Below are positions 26,020 to 36,330 of a DNA stretch of 64,000 nucleotides, in pieces. The stretch is from Paraspadella gotoi. Its lineage: Eukaryota; Chaetognatha. The stretch covers positions 13,226,813-13,290,812 of the forward strand of contig CM119264.1 in NCBI GenBank assembly GCA_051294375.1. Direction: 5' to 3'. The stretch's first letter is position 1. Each line of letters starts with the position of its first letter. The position numbers were made by a program, and so were the translations under genes. A model generated the notes under the pieces. That model saw only the letters and a program-made list of their open reading frames with translations. It searched no databases and had not been told where the DNA came from.

Positions 26020-26322
26020 TTCCCGAAGACGCCAAGTCATGATTATCGGCGAGTTTGTTTCGGAACTGACTTGATGCAAATCGATTCGCTTACGGTTTGG
26101 GAAGATTATTGAAAACAAGCAAACTTTAACAACGGACGCGATTGAAATAAATATTGGATGCTTAATAAATAGTCCTTATTTATCTCTATTGCTCGTTGGT
26201 GTAATTTTCTGCTTTTCATAATTTCTTAACCAATCTCTCCGAAGCCGTAAGCGCGATCGCATTGTCAAGTCAGTTCCGAAACAAACTGCTCGATAGATTC
26301 ATGACTTCGTGCGTCTTTCGAA
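26020..26322. mobile_element. foldback / MITE-like element, ~80-95 bp arms
   Basis: The left arm (about 26020-26115) is matched in reverse complement by the right arm (about 26225-26322). The core at 26052-26074 is a perfect 23-bp match to 26265-26287 and starts AGTTTGTTTCGGAACTGACT. Outward, AAGTCATGA and CGAAGACGC words recur in the other arm with small indels. Inward, CCGTAAGCG matches CGCTTACGG. The spacer is about 110 nt and AT-rich. There is no coding capacity. A non-autonomous DNA transposon or foldback element is the likely identity, but no target-site duplication could be fixed because the outer ends fade. Confidence 0.65.
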
Positions 26323-27884
26323 TAATATACTATTGGAGGAGAGAAAGTAATGGACATAAACAATATAACAATCAAGTTGGAAGAACTGAAAAACACGTCT
26401 CATGGTTCATCTTTAACGCCTTCAGCTCAGACAGGCACAAGTTGAACTATAGATCCAACGTAATGAATCTAATTGATTCTCAGGGGTTTTCTGGTTTCAA
26501 CGAGTCATCGTCTCGAAGAATAAACCAATCAAAAAATCACCTTGACGACGGACGCAGGAGCGACGAAGTTGTTTTGAACTTCAACACACAACGGATTAAG
26601 ACGAATGCCTTTCGAAAAGTTGTAGAAACCGACGATACACAGCAAAGCGGTTGCGATTGAGTCTTTCGACGATGATGACGACCGACGAGACGACCGACGA
26701 CTGTCATATTTCTCGCTTCCATCCTCATAGATTCGAGTGTCATCGGACGGTGATTGAAAAATATCCTGGTTGAGAAAAGGAAGAGTATGTGGAGAAGAAG
26801 AAGAGACGAGGATGAGAGAANNNNNNNNNNNNNNNNNNNNNNNNNTCAAAAGAAGAAAACCCAACTGACAAAGAATTTGAGAATTAGGGAGGTTGAGTCA
26901 AAAAAGTGTCAAAAAAGACGCGGACCGTAATCGAAAGAGCTCACTCACGAAAAGGGAGGAAAGGACAAAAAAGGAGAGTAAAGGAAATAAAAGAAAAAGA
27001 AAGTAAAGAAATAAAAAGGGGAAAAAAAGGGAGGGTGAAAGGAAAGAAATGGAAATGGCCATGGGCGACACAAATGGAGCCCAGACGCATATGGCCGCGC
27101 GTTTTCGGGGCAGATTATTAATAAATATGCGCTAAATTTGGTAAGGCCTCCATATTGGAATCTATCGAGGTCGGACGTTGTGACCCTCAACGAAAAAAAA
27201 AGGAAGAGTGAAATTTATGGTTCCCCTCTGCCAAGGAGGATCTTGCACTATAAATACTAAGAAAATATGGTAAAAAATTATGCGGAATGATGGTAGTTGT
27301 GAACCTGCAACCCTGAATGCCATACAGTGAATCTGTTTTTAATCTAAAGGGCACTGAGAGATCATATTTTCATTATTTTATTATCCTTCAAATTAATAAA
27401 TTCAATACTAAATAATAAATACATTTTTGAGCACTCAGCTGAATATGAGAAATTTCAATCTAAACTTTTCTTCTTTATTTTTTTTTTTTTTATGTTAGGA
27501 ATGGCGATTAGTTATCGACGAGTTTCCAGTGTTTAAAGAATTCATGATGCAGTCTTTCATGCCAATTTTTTTTATTTAAAAGATTGAAAATGTTTCTTAT
27601 TCTAATCGTTTGTAATTTATTTTTATCCTAAGTTTCAGTTTTTCATTTGTACTTCAAAGTAAAACTAAGAATAAAAAAAAATGCCAAACATTTAAAGACA
27701 GAAATATTTTTCATTTTTTTAAATTGAAAGAGCGCATTGAATCGTACGTCTGAAACAAACAATTCTTTGAAAGAATATATTTTTTGTGTGTGTCTGCGTT
27801 TGTGTGTGAAGTTTTGATTTTCAATTTTGGTTTCGGAGTTCTCGTTCGTCGTATCTCTTTTGTCACCCCCGCGTCTCTTCAAGT
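26323..27884. other. non-coding stretch
   Basis: Contains GACGACCGACGACG words near 26670-26700 and A/G-rich sequence at 26900-27055. A less AT-rich block at 27055-27180 has a possible donor GTAAGG at about 27143, with no supported gene. 27.2-27.8 kb is AT-rich. Confidence 0.3.
26821..26845. other. 25-N gap
   Basis: Exactly 25 N, the same size as three other gaps in this window, so probably a placeholder and not a measured length. Confidence 0.99.
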
Positions 27885-27963
27885 TCAGTTCAAAGGCTGT
27901 CTTAGCCCTACGTGGGGGTCGTCTCTCCGTCACGTCCTCCTCCCCTCTTGCTCAACGATAAAC

Positions 27964-28063
27964 NNNNNNNNNNNNNNNNNNNNNNNNNNNNNNNNNNNNN
28001 NNNNNNNNNNNNNNNNNNNNNNNNNNNNNNNNNNNNNNNNNNNNNNNNNNNNNNNNNNNNNNN
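27964..28063. other. 100-N gap inside R1
   Basis: Exactly 100 N (a scaffold placeholder size). The corresponding place in R2 holds about 0.85 kb of sequence (about 37962-38815). Confidence 0.99.
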
Positions 28064-28091
28064 GAGAGGTGAGGAGAGGAGAGGAGGAGAG

Positions 28092-28146
28092 GATCGAGAG
28101 GTGAGGTTAGGATCGAGAGGTGAGGTTAGGATGGAGAGGTGAGGTT
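28092..28146 (+). repeat. 20-bp tandem repeat, ~3 units
   Basis: GGATCGAGAGGTGAGGTTAG repeated with one substitution in the third unit; fewer units are seen at 38830-38870. Confidence 0.85.
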
Positions 28147-28804
28147 ATAAGGGATTGAGGTGAGAAGTTGAGTTGCGAGAATTTCACATTTGAGGAATTT
28201 GGTGATGTGAGGACTGAGGAGATTGAAGGGGGTGAGAGGCCCGAAGTTTGGAGGAAGAAGAAGATGAACCCCGAAGACTTGAGACGAAAAGAGGAAGAAG
28301 ACGATCGGTGAAGAGAAGTGAAGACTCAAAGACCCTCGAGGTCCTCGACCGGATTTCTTTCCTCCCTTCTCCCCCCCCCCACCACGAAAACCTTTCGCGG
28401 TCAAAAGAGTCCGTGATGATCTGCGTCGGGGGATTTTCATTAAGTCGCTTGATCTCGGATGGAGAGAAGGGGAAAAAAATTTGAAGCCTAACTCAAAACA
28501 GCGTGTCAAATCGTGGCTCGGCGTGACATTGAAGAAACGGGTCAGACACGATGAAATAAAAAAAGGCGACGACTGCTGATGATAATAATAATTATAAATA
28601 AATATAAAAATCGTCGGCAATTTTGGTTTTTATTGCGCTTTGGGCTTTTAGTTCGGTAATTACGAACGTCTTCACGCATTTAATGCGGAAATCTCGACTC
28701 GTTCGCTATTTTAGGGTCGAAGCTCTGGCAAGTCCTTGAAGGAAGGACGCGGGGTTTCTTCCCGCGTTTCCTCGACCTTTTTCCAAAGGTTTTAGCACGC
28801 GGGC

Positions 28805-28845
28805 GCAACGGGGCCGTTGGGGCCGTTGGGGCCGTCGGGGCCGGG
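28805..28845 (+). repeat. 9-bp GC-rich array (GGGGCCGTT)n
   Basis: Four to five units. The same place in R2 (39585-39625) is scrambled by indels. Confidence 0.85.
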
Positions 28846-29403
28846 GTTTTCATGGCGCGAGAAGAGGGTTTCCGGGGCCACTTGAAATCCTTAAGAAAGG
28901 AGGTTCGAAATTTCGTTGGAGAAAGTGAACTTTTGTTCTTGGGCAAACGGAAAATGAAAATTATCGCGACAAGATAAATTGTTTGAATTATAAATCGACG
29001 TATTTATTTATATCATAATAAACTAGTCGTGATAAACCAAGAGGCTATAAAACGAGTACAAATTAGTTTTATTTCAAGGGCTTTTAAGATTTAAGCCCAT
29101 GAGCCCTTAAGAGGCTTTTTAAAAAGAAGGGAGTCGAGTGTTGCTTAAGTCTTATGTTTCCGAGTTCAAAGTGAGCAAAGATAAAAACGGCGACGACGAA
29201 GACGACGATGACGATGACGATGACGCAACGACGAAAACAAAGCAAAAAGTTGTTGAAGGAAAAAAATGAATAAATATCAACTTTTCATGAGGACGATGAC
29301 AACGACGAAAGTAATTGTTGTGGAGTCAATTTCGATATAAAAAAATATCTGACGACGACGGCAAAAGATGACGACGACGATAACGACAACAAAAGAAGAA
29401 GCA

Positions 29404-29431
29404 GAAGACGACGACGACGACGACGACAACG
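29404..29431 (+). repeat. (GAC)n tract in R1
   Basis: Perfect AGACGACGACGACGACGACG-type run; the R2 counterpart near 40222-40250 is interrupted. Confidence 0.85.
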
Positions 29432-29521
29432 ACGAGAATTAGGGATAAATTCTCGAAGTGATTTGATGTTCGACCAACTCAACGCAATGAAACCTTTTCA
29501 ATGGCCGACGTTCAACAGAGC

Positions 29522-29524
<3 letters not shown>

Positions 29525-29573
<49 letters not shown>

Positions 29574-29580
29574 GAGAGAG
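29525..29580 (+). repeat. (GA)n microsatellite in R1
   Basis: GA run ending in GAGGAGAGGAGAG. Confidence 0.93.
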
Positions 29581-29693
29581 TCACTCGCATAACTTTAACT
29601 TTCGAGTGATAATCAGAAAAATGGTTTTTCCTCTTGCCCCGCCATCGGCGCTGTCGTAACCACTCCGACAAATTTTGACTCTCCTCTTTCTTC

Positions 29694-29749
29694 TCTCTCT
29701 CTCTCTCTCTCTGCTTATCTCTCTCATCTCTCTCTCTCTCTCTCGGTCT
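29694..29749 (+). repeat. interrupted (CT)n tract in R1
   Basis: CT runs with GCTTAT and CAT interruptions. Confidence 0.9.
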
Positions 29750-30040
29750 GCTCTCATCTCTCTCATCGCTCGTTTCTGCAACCTCCCACCAGTCGTAACC
29801 ATTTTCGAGTCTCGTTCGTCGAGAACTGCAGATGGCGTGCGACTCTCTCGCGAATGCCGCAAATGGCTGACATTTTCTGGCGCGGATGCCCTGACATGCC
29901 CAAAATGCCGCGCACGCGAACGCTTCAATTCTTTTACTCTCGAATTTTAAAATATTTTTAAATATTGAGTCGATGTTACAAATGGTTACAAATGTTTTTG
30001 CGAAGAATGATAATCAAGAGTTAATTTTCTCTTCACCTTT

Positions 30041-30043
<3 letters not shown>

Positions 30044-30117
<74 letters not shown>
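30044..30117 (+). repeat. (GA)n microsatellite in R1
   Basis: Perfect GA run of 74 bp. Its counterparts at 40974-41050, 41330-41405 and 44070-44155 are all broken by indels. Confidence 0.97.
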
Positions 30118-30121
<4 letters not shown>

Positions 30122-30230
30122 ATTCATTCTCTCTTTCTTACTTGCTTTTCATCTCTCTTTCTTTCAATCTCTTTCGTTTTAATCAAATAAAAGCCCACTC
30201 TTTCTCAGATGTTAAGACAGGAGCAAAATG

Positions 30231-30745
30231 TTGACGACCCATCTTTTTGCGCTTCCTCGTTCCTTCCGTGAAACAACTACTCTAAAGCGGGCCAAAGATC
30301 CGATCGACCCCGGTTGCCTCTAAAGAAGAGGCGCCGAAAGCCCGATGTCGAGTCTCTCGGCCTGAAGGAGTCCACCCATCTTCTGCGGTCGCCTGGACCA
30401 CGGAGAATTCTTTCTGACTAAATTTAACTACATCGTCGTAAAACAGGATTTTTTATGGATTTGACGGGCGCAGGGCTATTGGAAGCGCCAGGCGTCGAAT
30501 ATGCGCCATAACTGTGTGATCGACACCGCAGTCCAGTGATCCCTCAGTTTTTGTGGATATGGCGGAGTAGTCATCTCACAATTCCTTATCTTTTTTTGGT
30601 AGTACTATGGGTGTCGTTGTATATCGTAGGCAAATTGGCCTTATTCCAATTCTTCCGCCGATACCGCCGAATGATGCCCGCTTCATCCAGGAAGGAGAGT
30701 TTGATGGCCTGTCCGCAGTTTAGATTTGTCAGCGTTTTAGTCTAG
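30231..30745 (-). pseudogene. BEL/Pao integrase, N-terminal part only
   Basis: Minus-strand frames give FLDEAGIIRRY and KANLP at about 30640-30710. A shifted frame then gives PIVLPKKDKEL, matching the region before the integrase HHCC zinc finger in BEL/Pao. Near 30270-30350 come QKMGGLLQAERL and LEATGVDRIFGPL, matching the start of the integrase core (family pattern: LP..R followed by TGVD.FGP). The stretch ends with a KRWVV-like string at 30231. The remaining catalytic Asp and Glu and the C-terminus of the core are absent. Integrase normally inserts the cDNA into host DNA; this copy cannot. At least three frame changes lie within 500 bp. Confidence 0.85.
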
Positions 30746-31440
30746 TTAGCTCCGCATCGCCATCGGGGATCGGAACGTTTTTTGTTCGAAGATGACCGGA
30801 TTTGCGTGCCGCCAAAATATCGTAATTGTAAATGCTTCGGCACAAAACGTTTTTTCTGCGTCCTTTTGTGGTCTTTGAGCGTAGTGACTTGTTAGTTTTT
30901 TTTGGTTGTGCGTGTGGGATGCTATCTCAACGCGCATGTCTCCATTTCAAATCCAGTGTAGAATACATTCTTTTTTTCATTCCCGGCATATCAAATAGAG
31001 TTTTTTGGCGTTGAAGTCGGACAACCATTCCATCGCAAGCGTAGATGCCCAATGTTCGATCCTTAGTATTTTCTTTTTTGGGGTTTTCCTCTGGTTCTGA
31101 TGTCGTCGACATCGGTCGCGAAAAAACTTCGATGAAAGAGATGACCATGGTGAATAATTTTTATTGCTCCGGGCCACTTCCTCCTCCTGGTACGACGTGG
31201 AAAATCTGGGCCGCATAGGTGAAATCTCTTTCCACTTTGAAATCATGCAAGACGAAAGGCCGGCGACTGTACAGTCGTCCTGCGAGGGAATTTCATGCTG
31301 TCGATATGTACCGCCAGTTCTCCGATGTCGGCGTTAAAAGACTCTCCTGATTACGAGACAACGCGCGATTCTTTAAAAAATGGCAGCAAATTTGGACTCC
31401 CAGACTTTTTGTCATATATGCTTGTTTAAGGACTGTCTCT
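30746..31440 (-). pseudogene. BEL/Pao linker between RNase H and integrase, decayed
   Basis: Continuation of the pol region on the minus strand with many stops. Minus-strand frames (for example 30977-31246) are Lys/Arg/Ser-rich. A segment near 31385-31450 includes VMWTDSETVL, resembling the TDS motif of the RNase H-like fold that follows A17 in BEL/Pao. I place it here by order, with less support than the neighbouring domains. Confidence 0.55.
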
Positions 31441-31760
31441 GAATCTGTCCACATAACAACTTTTTTCAAACCGTATCGTTTGTGTGCATTCTTCTTGAAT
31501 CAATGTATCTTAATCTCCCGCCGCCAGGCACGCCGCCGTTCAGTCCAGTCGAGGGATGGAGTTGTGCGGTGAGATGCCTTTGATTGGAGGTCGAGGGTTT
31601 TGTAACTCCAGCGCACCTTGAAAACAAAAAAGAGCAACATGAGATTCGCCTTCCTTCAGGCCCTGTACCAAGAGGCCGGAGATCTCCCCGCAAGGGCCCG
31701 TGACGTCGGTACCGATAGTCGATAACAAGCGGAACACCATATCCAATCATGGCTAGCAAT
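31441..31760 (-). pseudogene. BEL/Pao RNase H-like region
   Basis: Minus-strand frames at 31466-31759 and 31540-31746 include GLKEGESHVALF followed by a basic and Ser/Pro-rich stretch and an IPRLDWTERRA-like string. In BEL/Pao the same order occurs after A17 (..G.SHVALL..SK.R.AP..., then IPRLEL.AA). The role in an intact element is removal of the RNA strand during reverse transcription. The frame changes at least twice, so the copy is dead as read. Confidence 0.7.
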
Positions 31761-32016
31761 CAGAAAAATACAATGCCAACTCAGGCCCTTGATGATTCTG
31801 TAAGTCTCCCTGCGCGTCGCAATTCCATCGGACTTCATATGGAATTCCTTTTAGCTGGGGAATTTGACTCCCTCCAAAGGTCCGAACTTCACTTGAATGA
31901 TCTCGTCTGGCAGGAGGGGAGTCCCAATCCACTGAAGCTGCATTCTGCGCGCCTGAAATAAAATTGCGCCCTTTGAGAACAAAAGGGCCGAGCATACTAT
32001 ACCCAAGCGGATCGTA
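31761..32016 (-). pseudogene. BEL/Pao A17 / Pao peptidase region
   Basis: On the minus strand YDPLG lies at 32002-32016 and is followed by MLGPFVLKGRNFIS and a DWDSP string (about 31905-31995). This is the hallmark block of the Pfam Pao retrotransposon peptidase family (YDPLGLL.P..L..K.., then W D.P LP). The reading frame breaks after DWDSP and resumes in another frame up to about 31840. The domain follows RT directly, which is specific to BEL/Pao among LTR elements and separates it from Ty3/Gypsy and Ty1/Copia. Confidence 0.88.
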
Positions 32017-32283
32017 CAGAACTTGCTGTGAGCTACAAGATCTGTCTGCTCCTTTTTTGTGCAGACATTCTTCTCTGGACCTTTTTCGAGATTTACATTA
32101 TATGAAAATTCGTCAACTGCATAGCCGGAACGAGAGAAGCATCTACCTTCCCAACACTTTGTCGGTAAGGGTTTTATTCGTTGCTTCTTTCGGTATTCAT
32201 TATCGTTGCCGTCAGTAAATGGACTTTTTTTTAAAGTTTGTAGCCTTGTTGGGTTCGTCTTCCAGCAAAACAGATGGTGACGT

Positions 32284-33340
32284 TACATTATCCACTTTGT
32301 AAGCTCGAAGCCAACCTCGTCGGAGATGAGGCTTCCGTCAAACCTTCCTTTGAGGGTCACTGCCGCAGATTGTTCTCTGCGGGCAGAAACCCAAAAATCA
32401 TCAACATAAAACTGTGAATGATGGCTTCACCACCTATCCAACGGGCATGAATATTCCCCGAAGCGTCTCGGCATGGTGTTCTTCAGAGTGTAGTTTGCTA
32501 CCACTGGCGGAACTTTTGCCCCCAAATATGTGCACTCTGAGTTCAAACAGTGCTAGTTTAGTGCACCGCTTCATCTTCAAAACCCACCAGTACCTAAATA
32601 CTATGTACGTCATTCTCATCTACGAACACTGATGGAAAAACCGCGGATGCTCCGCAGAGAGAGCGACCTTGATGGACGCCGGGGGAACGAAGCGAGTACT
32701 CCCAGCTATGGTCAATGATAATCTGGACCAGCTCAAACAGTTCGTTCAGTTTTTTTAAACATTTGGCCTCCAGGCGCTCGCACCGGGCGTCATGGCAGTA
32801 TGCGTACTTTGTTCCTTTATTTTTTCTGGGGTTTTTTTTTTCCTTTCGTCTACGACACACAAAGAAGCGGGGGGAGAGTTCCAATACGGTTCATTTTCGG
32901 AAGGTTTGTCTCCTTCCTTCAAACCTTGACGCGCATGCTTCATCCACCACAAACTTCTTCATTTTCGTCGACCACCTTTCTTTGTCCGCCGTGACCCCGC
33001 GCGTTCAAAGTTTTTTTCTCATGCAGAAATCTGAGGCGCGGTTTAAATGCCATTTAGGTGTCCCCGGAGCTCCCTACCCCATAAGAACGTTCTCGCTGCC
33101 TTCTCCCTGCCTCTTATACCCAGGGATAAGGCCAACAAAAAATGCCCAACTTCGATTGTCAAACCTTATTGTTTGCCTTCAAACTGTTTCCATTCGCGAA
33201 CTCGTCCTCCACGTGATGGCAGTATTCTTGCCCTTGCTTGCGAGCTGGGACGAAATTCTCGATGGGAAAAAAAGGGAGGCGAATATCTTCTGAATCCTTT
33301 TTTCGTCTTCCTCTACGTAATCGACGCGTCTTAAGACGGG
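32284..33340 (-). pseudogene. BEL/Pao reverse transcriptase
   Basis: The catalytic box FYVDDF is encoded at 32394-32411 and the downstream ELTKWI at 32289-32306, in one frame with a GRFDGSLISDEVGF stretch between them. Upstream, in other frames, are VDENDVHSI (near 32600) and LRVHIFGGKSSAS (near 32520-32560), matching the BEL/Pao segment before the YVDD box (edr..LRFLW...., then v.lFGa.sSP). The two catalytic Asp of YVDD are kept. The N-terminal fingers region (32.6-33.3 kb) is poorly kept. At least three frameshifts divide the roughly 1-kb domain. The enzyme would copy element RNA to cDNA. Confidence 0.92.
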
Positions 33341-33349
33341 CCACAATTT

Positions 33350-34220
33350 ACATCATTCTCCGGCCGTTTCCCGCGACGCTGGGCCTATCATATGCCAACC
33401 AAACATTTTGTTTCCATAGCTAATAGGTTTTGAATCTTTAGGGCCTCGACCCGTACCTTCTCCAATCATCCATGTGTGGCGTATCCGCTGGGATGAGCAT
33501 CCCGATCCTTCCTTCATGGAGATCAGGGGAAACGAAAAAAACCCCCGTCTTAGATGAGTGTATTCCAGCCACATCTGCTGTTTGCAAGCGGGGAAGGTCG
33601 TCTTCTGATGTCAGCAGGTTTCCCACAATGGCTTTTTTTCTTAAACGTAGATTCGGAAAAGCTACCGTCGAGGGGTTTCGGAAATTATTAGAAGTCTGCA
33701 ACGTTTTTTGAGATTATAGTAAGAATTATCACTATCTAATGTTCTAAAATCTTCATGGGAATTCAATTCTACTAGCTAACCCTAGCTTTTGATCTGCAAA
33801 TTTTTTTTTTTTTTCTTTGATGACGCAAGCGCGTTGCAACCTAGCCTGTCGACATGGCGTAGGTCGTGGGCTCTTCCACCCATCTCGGGACAACGACACG
33901 GACGATGACGAAATGTCTCTTCGCCTGGGTATGGACGCACAAGCTATGGGGTCAAACTAGGAGGCAGTTTCAGCTTGTGACGGTGGCGCGTTGTCGTCAC
34001 CGTCAAAGAGGGCATAGCCGCCGTCATCTTCGGAAACGGAGAAAAAGTTAATTTGACTTGCATCTTAGGGCTCCATTGTGGGCCAATGCCGTGTAACTCC
34101 ACTCCAACCATCCCGGGTGCCTGGTATCGGGCGTTGGGGTCTAGGTGCAGCCAAAATAGAGACAGCAGGTCTTGATTGGGGGGAAGTAGGGCGAGCAAGA
34201 TGTGGCGGGGGGAGGACATT
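33350..34220 (-). pseudogene. BEL/Pao aspartic protease region
   Basis: The minus-strand frame 33438-33701 contains HEGRIGMLIPADTPH. A shifted frame (33353-33574) continues with NKMFGWHMIGPAS. Both match the protease-to-RT segment of BEL/Pao (...i.lLIG.D.p...., then T.LGW...GP.). Upstream, 33944-34219 has VELHGIGPQWSP followed by a VKLTF string, resembling the HGIG segment after the protease active site. I could not find an intact D-S/T-G active-site triad, so the protease is either damaged or lost in a frameshift. Confidence 0.75.
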
Positions 34221-34526
34221 AACGGAATACAAGGACCGTGGCATAACTAAGCGTTTTGAGTCAGGCTAACTCTGGCTGGCTGATTTACTGAACTTGTATG
34301 ATTCAAAGCGGAAGGGTATAGTCTGCGCACATGGTGCCATTGCCATGCAGGAGGATATGGTGATTGCCTCTACAGGACTGAATTGGTATACCCATTCTAC
34401 ATCTTGAAAGCTAAATTGTTCAATCCGACCCCAAACACTAAAAAACACAATCTCTCTTACCTGCGAATTCAGGTCTGCTCTCGCACGATAACTCTGGGAC
34501 GCCAATAGTGCCTTGATATCCTGCAA

Positions 34527-36330
34527 ACAATCACCAAATTCATTATGAGCCTGACCGCAAAAGTGACAATGCAAGTGTTCTCTGGCCGATTTTTGGTGTC
34601 GAATGCGTACATCGTGTTGCTCCGCCGCGGATCTATCAGCCGGTTGGCGGCTTTGCGAGGTGTTTTGGGTATGGGACGGCTCGTGGTTGTTGATAAATCG
34701 GCTGCTGTGGTGGCTGAGGGGCCTGGTACAGGGGTTGTTTGGGCCACATCCATAGGGCGCAGCCGTACTGTTTCACCGGCAGCAGCCGTAGCCGGGTATT
34801 TCCGGGTATTCTTTCTTTGCTTTTTTCTTCTTCTTGGATCGTTTCCTATTTCGGTCTTTGTTCGGAACGTGTGGGTAAATCAGTTCCCGTCTAAGGATTT
34901 CCAGCGACTCAGTTATTTCCTATTTCTCTCCTGTGCGCTTCTGGTGGGCCCCCACCGCTTTCATTTCCGGGGGTGGTGGGGTTTCAGGAGGGAAGCACCG
35001 GCTGCTACAGCGGTTGAAGTGGATCGTTTTTCTCTCTTGAAATTCAGACAGATTTTACAGCCACAGCGGATATCTTAAGAAAATTCGACAAACTTCATTG
35101 TATCCGGTCAGTTTTCTGTTTGTTTTTGAAAGGACTGATTTCCTGAGGTTTCCTCTGCCAAATTTATCTTTCCATTTGTGGGAAAATTTTCAGTGTCAAG
35201 AATTCATCGGCGATAACGGTATTCACGGTTTAATCGGTCTCGCATCCGGCCTTTTGGCCCTGCAATGCCGAGATGTTTTTTTCAATGGCGTGTTATTGTC
35301 TCGTCAATCTCTGTGGCTTCCGTAGCCTTTCCCCCAGATAGGCAGTCTTTCTTGAGCCATCTCCGTGGGGATGGAAGAGGCATCCGGTCGGCCAAACTTC
35401 ACGTGTAGCATGGAGATTTGCTTCTGCGCGGTCTGAGCGAGTATATCGGTAGATGGAAGTATTTGTTGAAGCTTCAGATCTTGGCTAAGCCTCCAACCCA
35501 CGTGTCGCAGGCTCCTTGGTTGCGCGCATCTGATCCAGGGTGAACGCCAGGTTGAGACATTACGAATTGCCCATTGGCCGCAGGTGTATTCTCCAAAAAA
35601 ACTACTTTTTCTTTGCATTTTCACTCATGAACACTTCTTCAGTACGTAAGTCCTTCAGCATAGGGACTAGTTAGAATTCGCGCTTAGACTGAGAGTTGTA
35701 AATAAACGCTCAAATTGTGCTGGATTCTGGGGTTTAGTCGGTGGAGGCCGGTACGTAATGAAACCAGACTGACGACTTATGAACGATCTGAAAGACACAT
35801 AGCATCAGTCTGACCATGAACATAAAGTCCTACAATTTACGTAATAATGGTTGCGCCTCCAGAGCTTCTCCCCTCACCGTGTCTCTCCATGCTAATATTA
35901 GGCTAAACGATTTTGAAGTTGACCACACGTTGAATCTGTCAGTTGCGCAATTTTGATCTTGTTGGGATTCTGCTGATAATATTGCGGGTCTCTTGTTAGT
36001 GCGAGGACATCTCTCGTGGAACTGGCACATTCGTTCGAGACGTGAAAACCTCCCAAGAGCGGGACCTGGGAGGGGCGGGTGATGACGTAGAGCGGTTGGC
36101 GGAGGAGGGGCAGGTGCTGGAAAGAGCGCCTTTCCTGCACGCCTGCTGACCTGTTAGCATGGTCACCATCCTCACCACCCTTGATTCAAAAAGTTCTCTC
36201 AAATAACTGTCTCCCTTTTCTGCCCGCAATTCCTCGATTCGGTTCCTATCCACGTTCCTCTCTTCAGACTTCGTGGGCTGCTGCTTGACGCTGAGCAGTG
36301 AATCTCCATGGCTGATAAATTCGTCCATCT
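34527..36330 (-). pseudogene. BEL/Pao gag with zinc knuckle
   Basis: A C-x2-C-x3-H-x5-C knuckle (CHFCGQAHNEFGDC) is encoded at 34527-34568; such a knuckle ends BEL/Pao gag proteins. A TMYAFDTKNRPENTC string precedes it in the adjoining frame. Further upstream, 35304-35624 carries LHVKFGRPDASS, matching the LxxxFGRP motif of the gag region (DUF1759-type). 35830-36140 carries SRLERMCQFHERC and DPQYYQQNPNKI in different frames, from the conserved capsid-like part. A Glu/Arg-rich N-terminal part may reach 36.9 kb. Gag would form the particle around element RNA. Many frameshifts break it. Confidence 0.8.

Larger units (their letters stand above)
27885..30230 (+). repeat. duplicated unit R1 (cleaner copy)
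   Basis: From AAGGCTGTCTTAGCCC to GAGCAAAATG this unit is repeated at 37885-41160 in the same orientation. It contains the 100-N gap 27964-28063, three 20-bp units (28092-28146), a GGGGCCGTT array (28805-28845), GAC-rich runs, two GA tracts and one CT tract. An 88-codon minus-strand frame (28680-28946) includes an Ala-Pro-Thr repeat from the 9-bp array. It is frame-broken in the other copy, so it is not called a gene. Confidence 0.85.

Noticed and set aside
28680-28946. 88-codon minus-strand frame with Ala-Pro-Thr repeat as a small gene
   Set aside because: The repeat part is the translated 9-bp DNA array, the frame is broken in R2, and no family is recognised.
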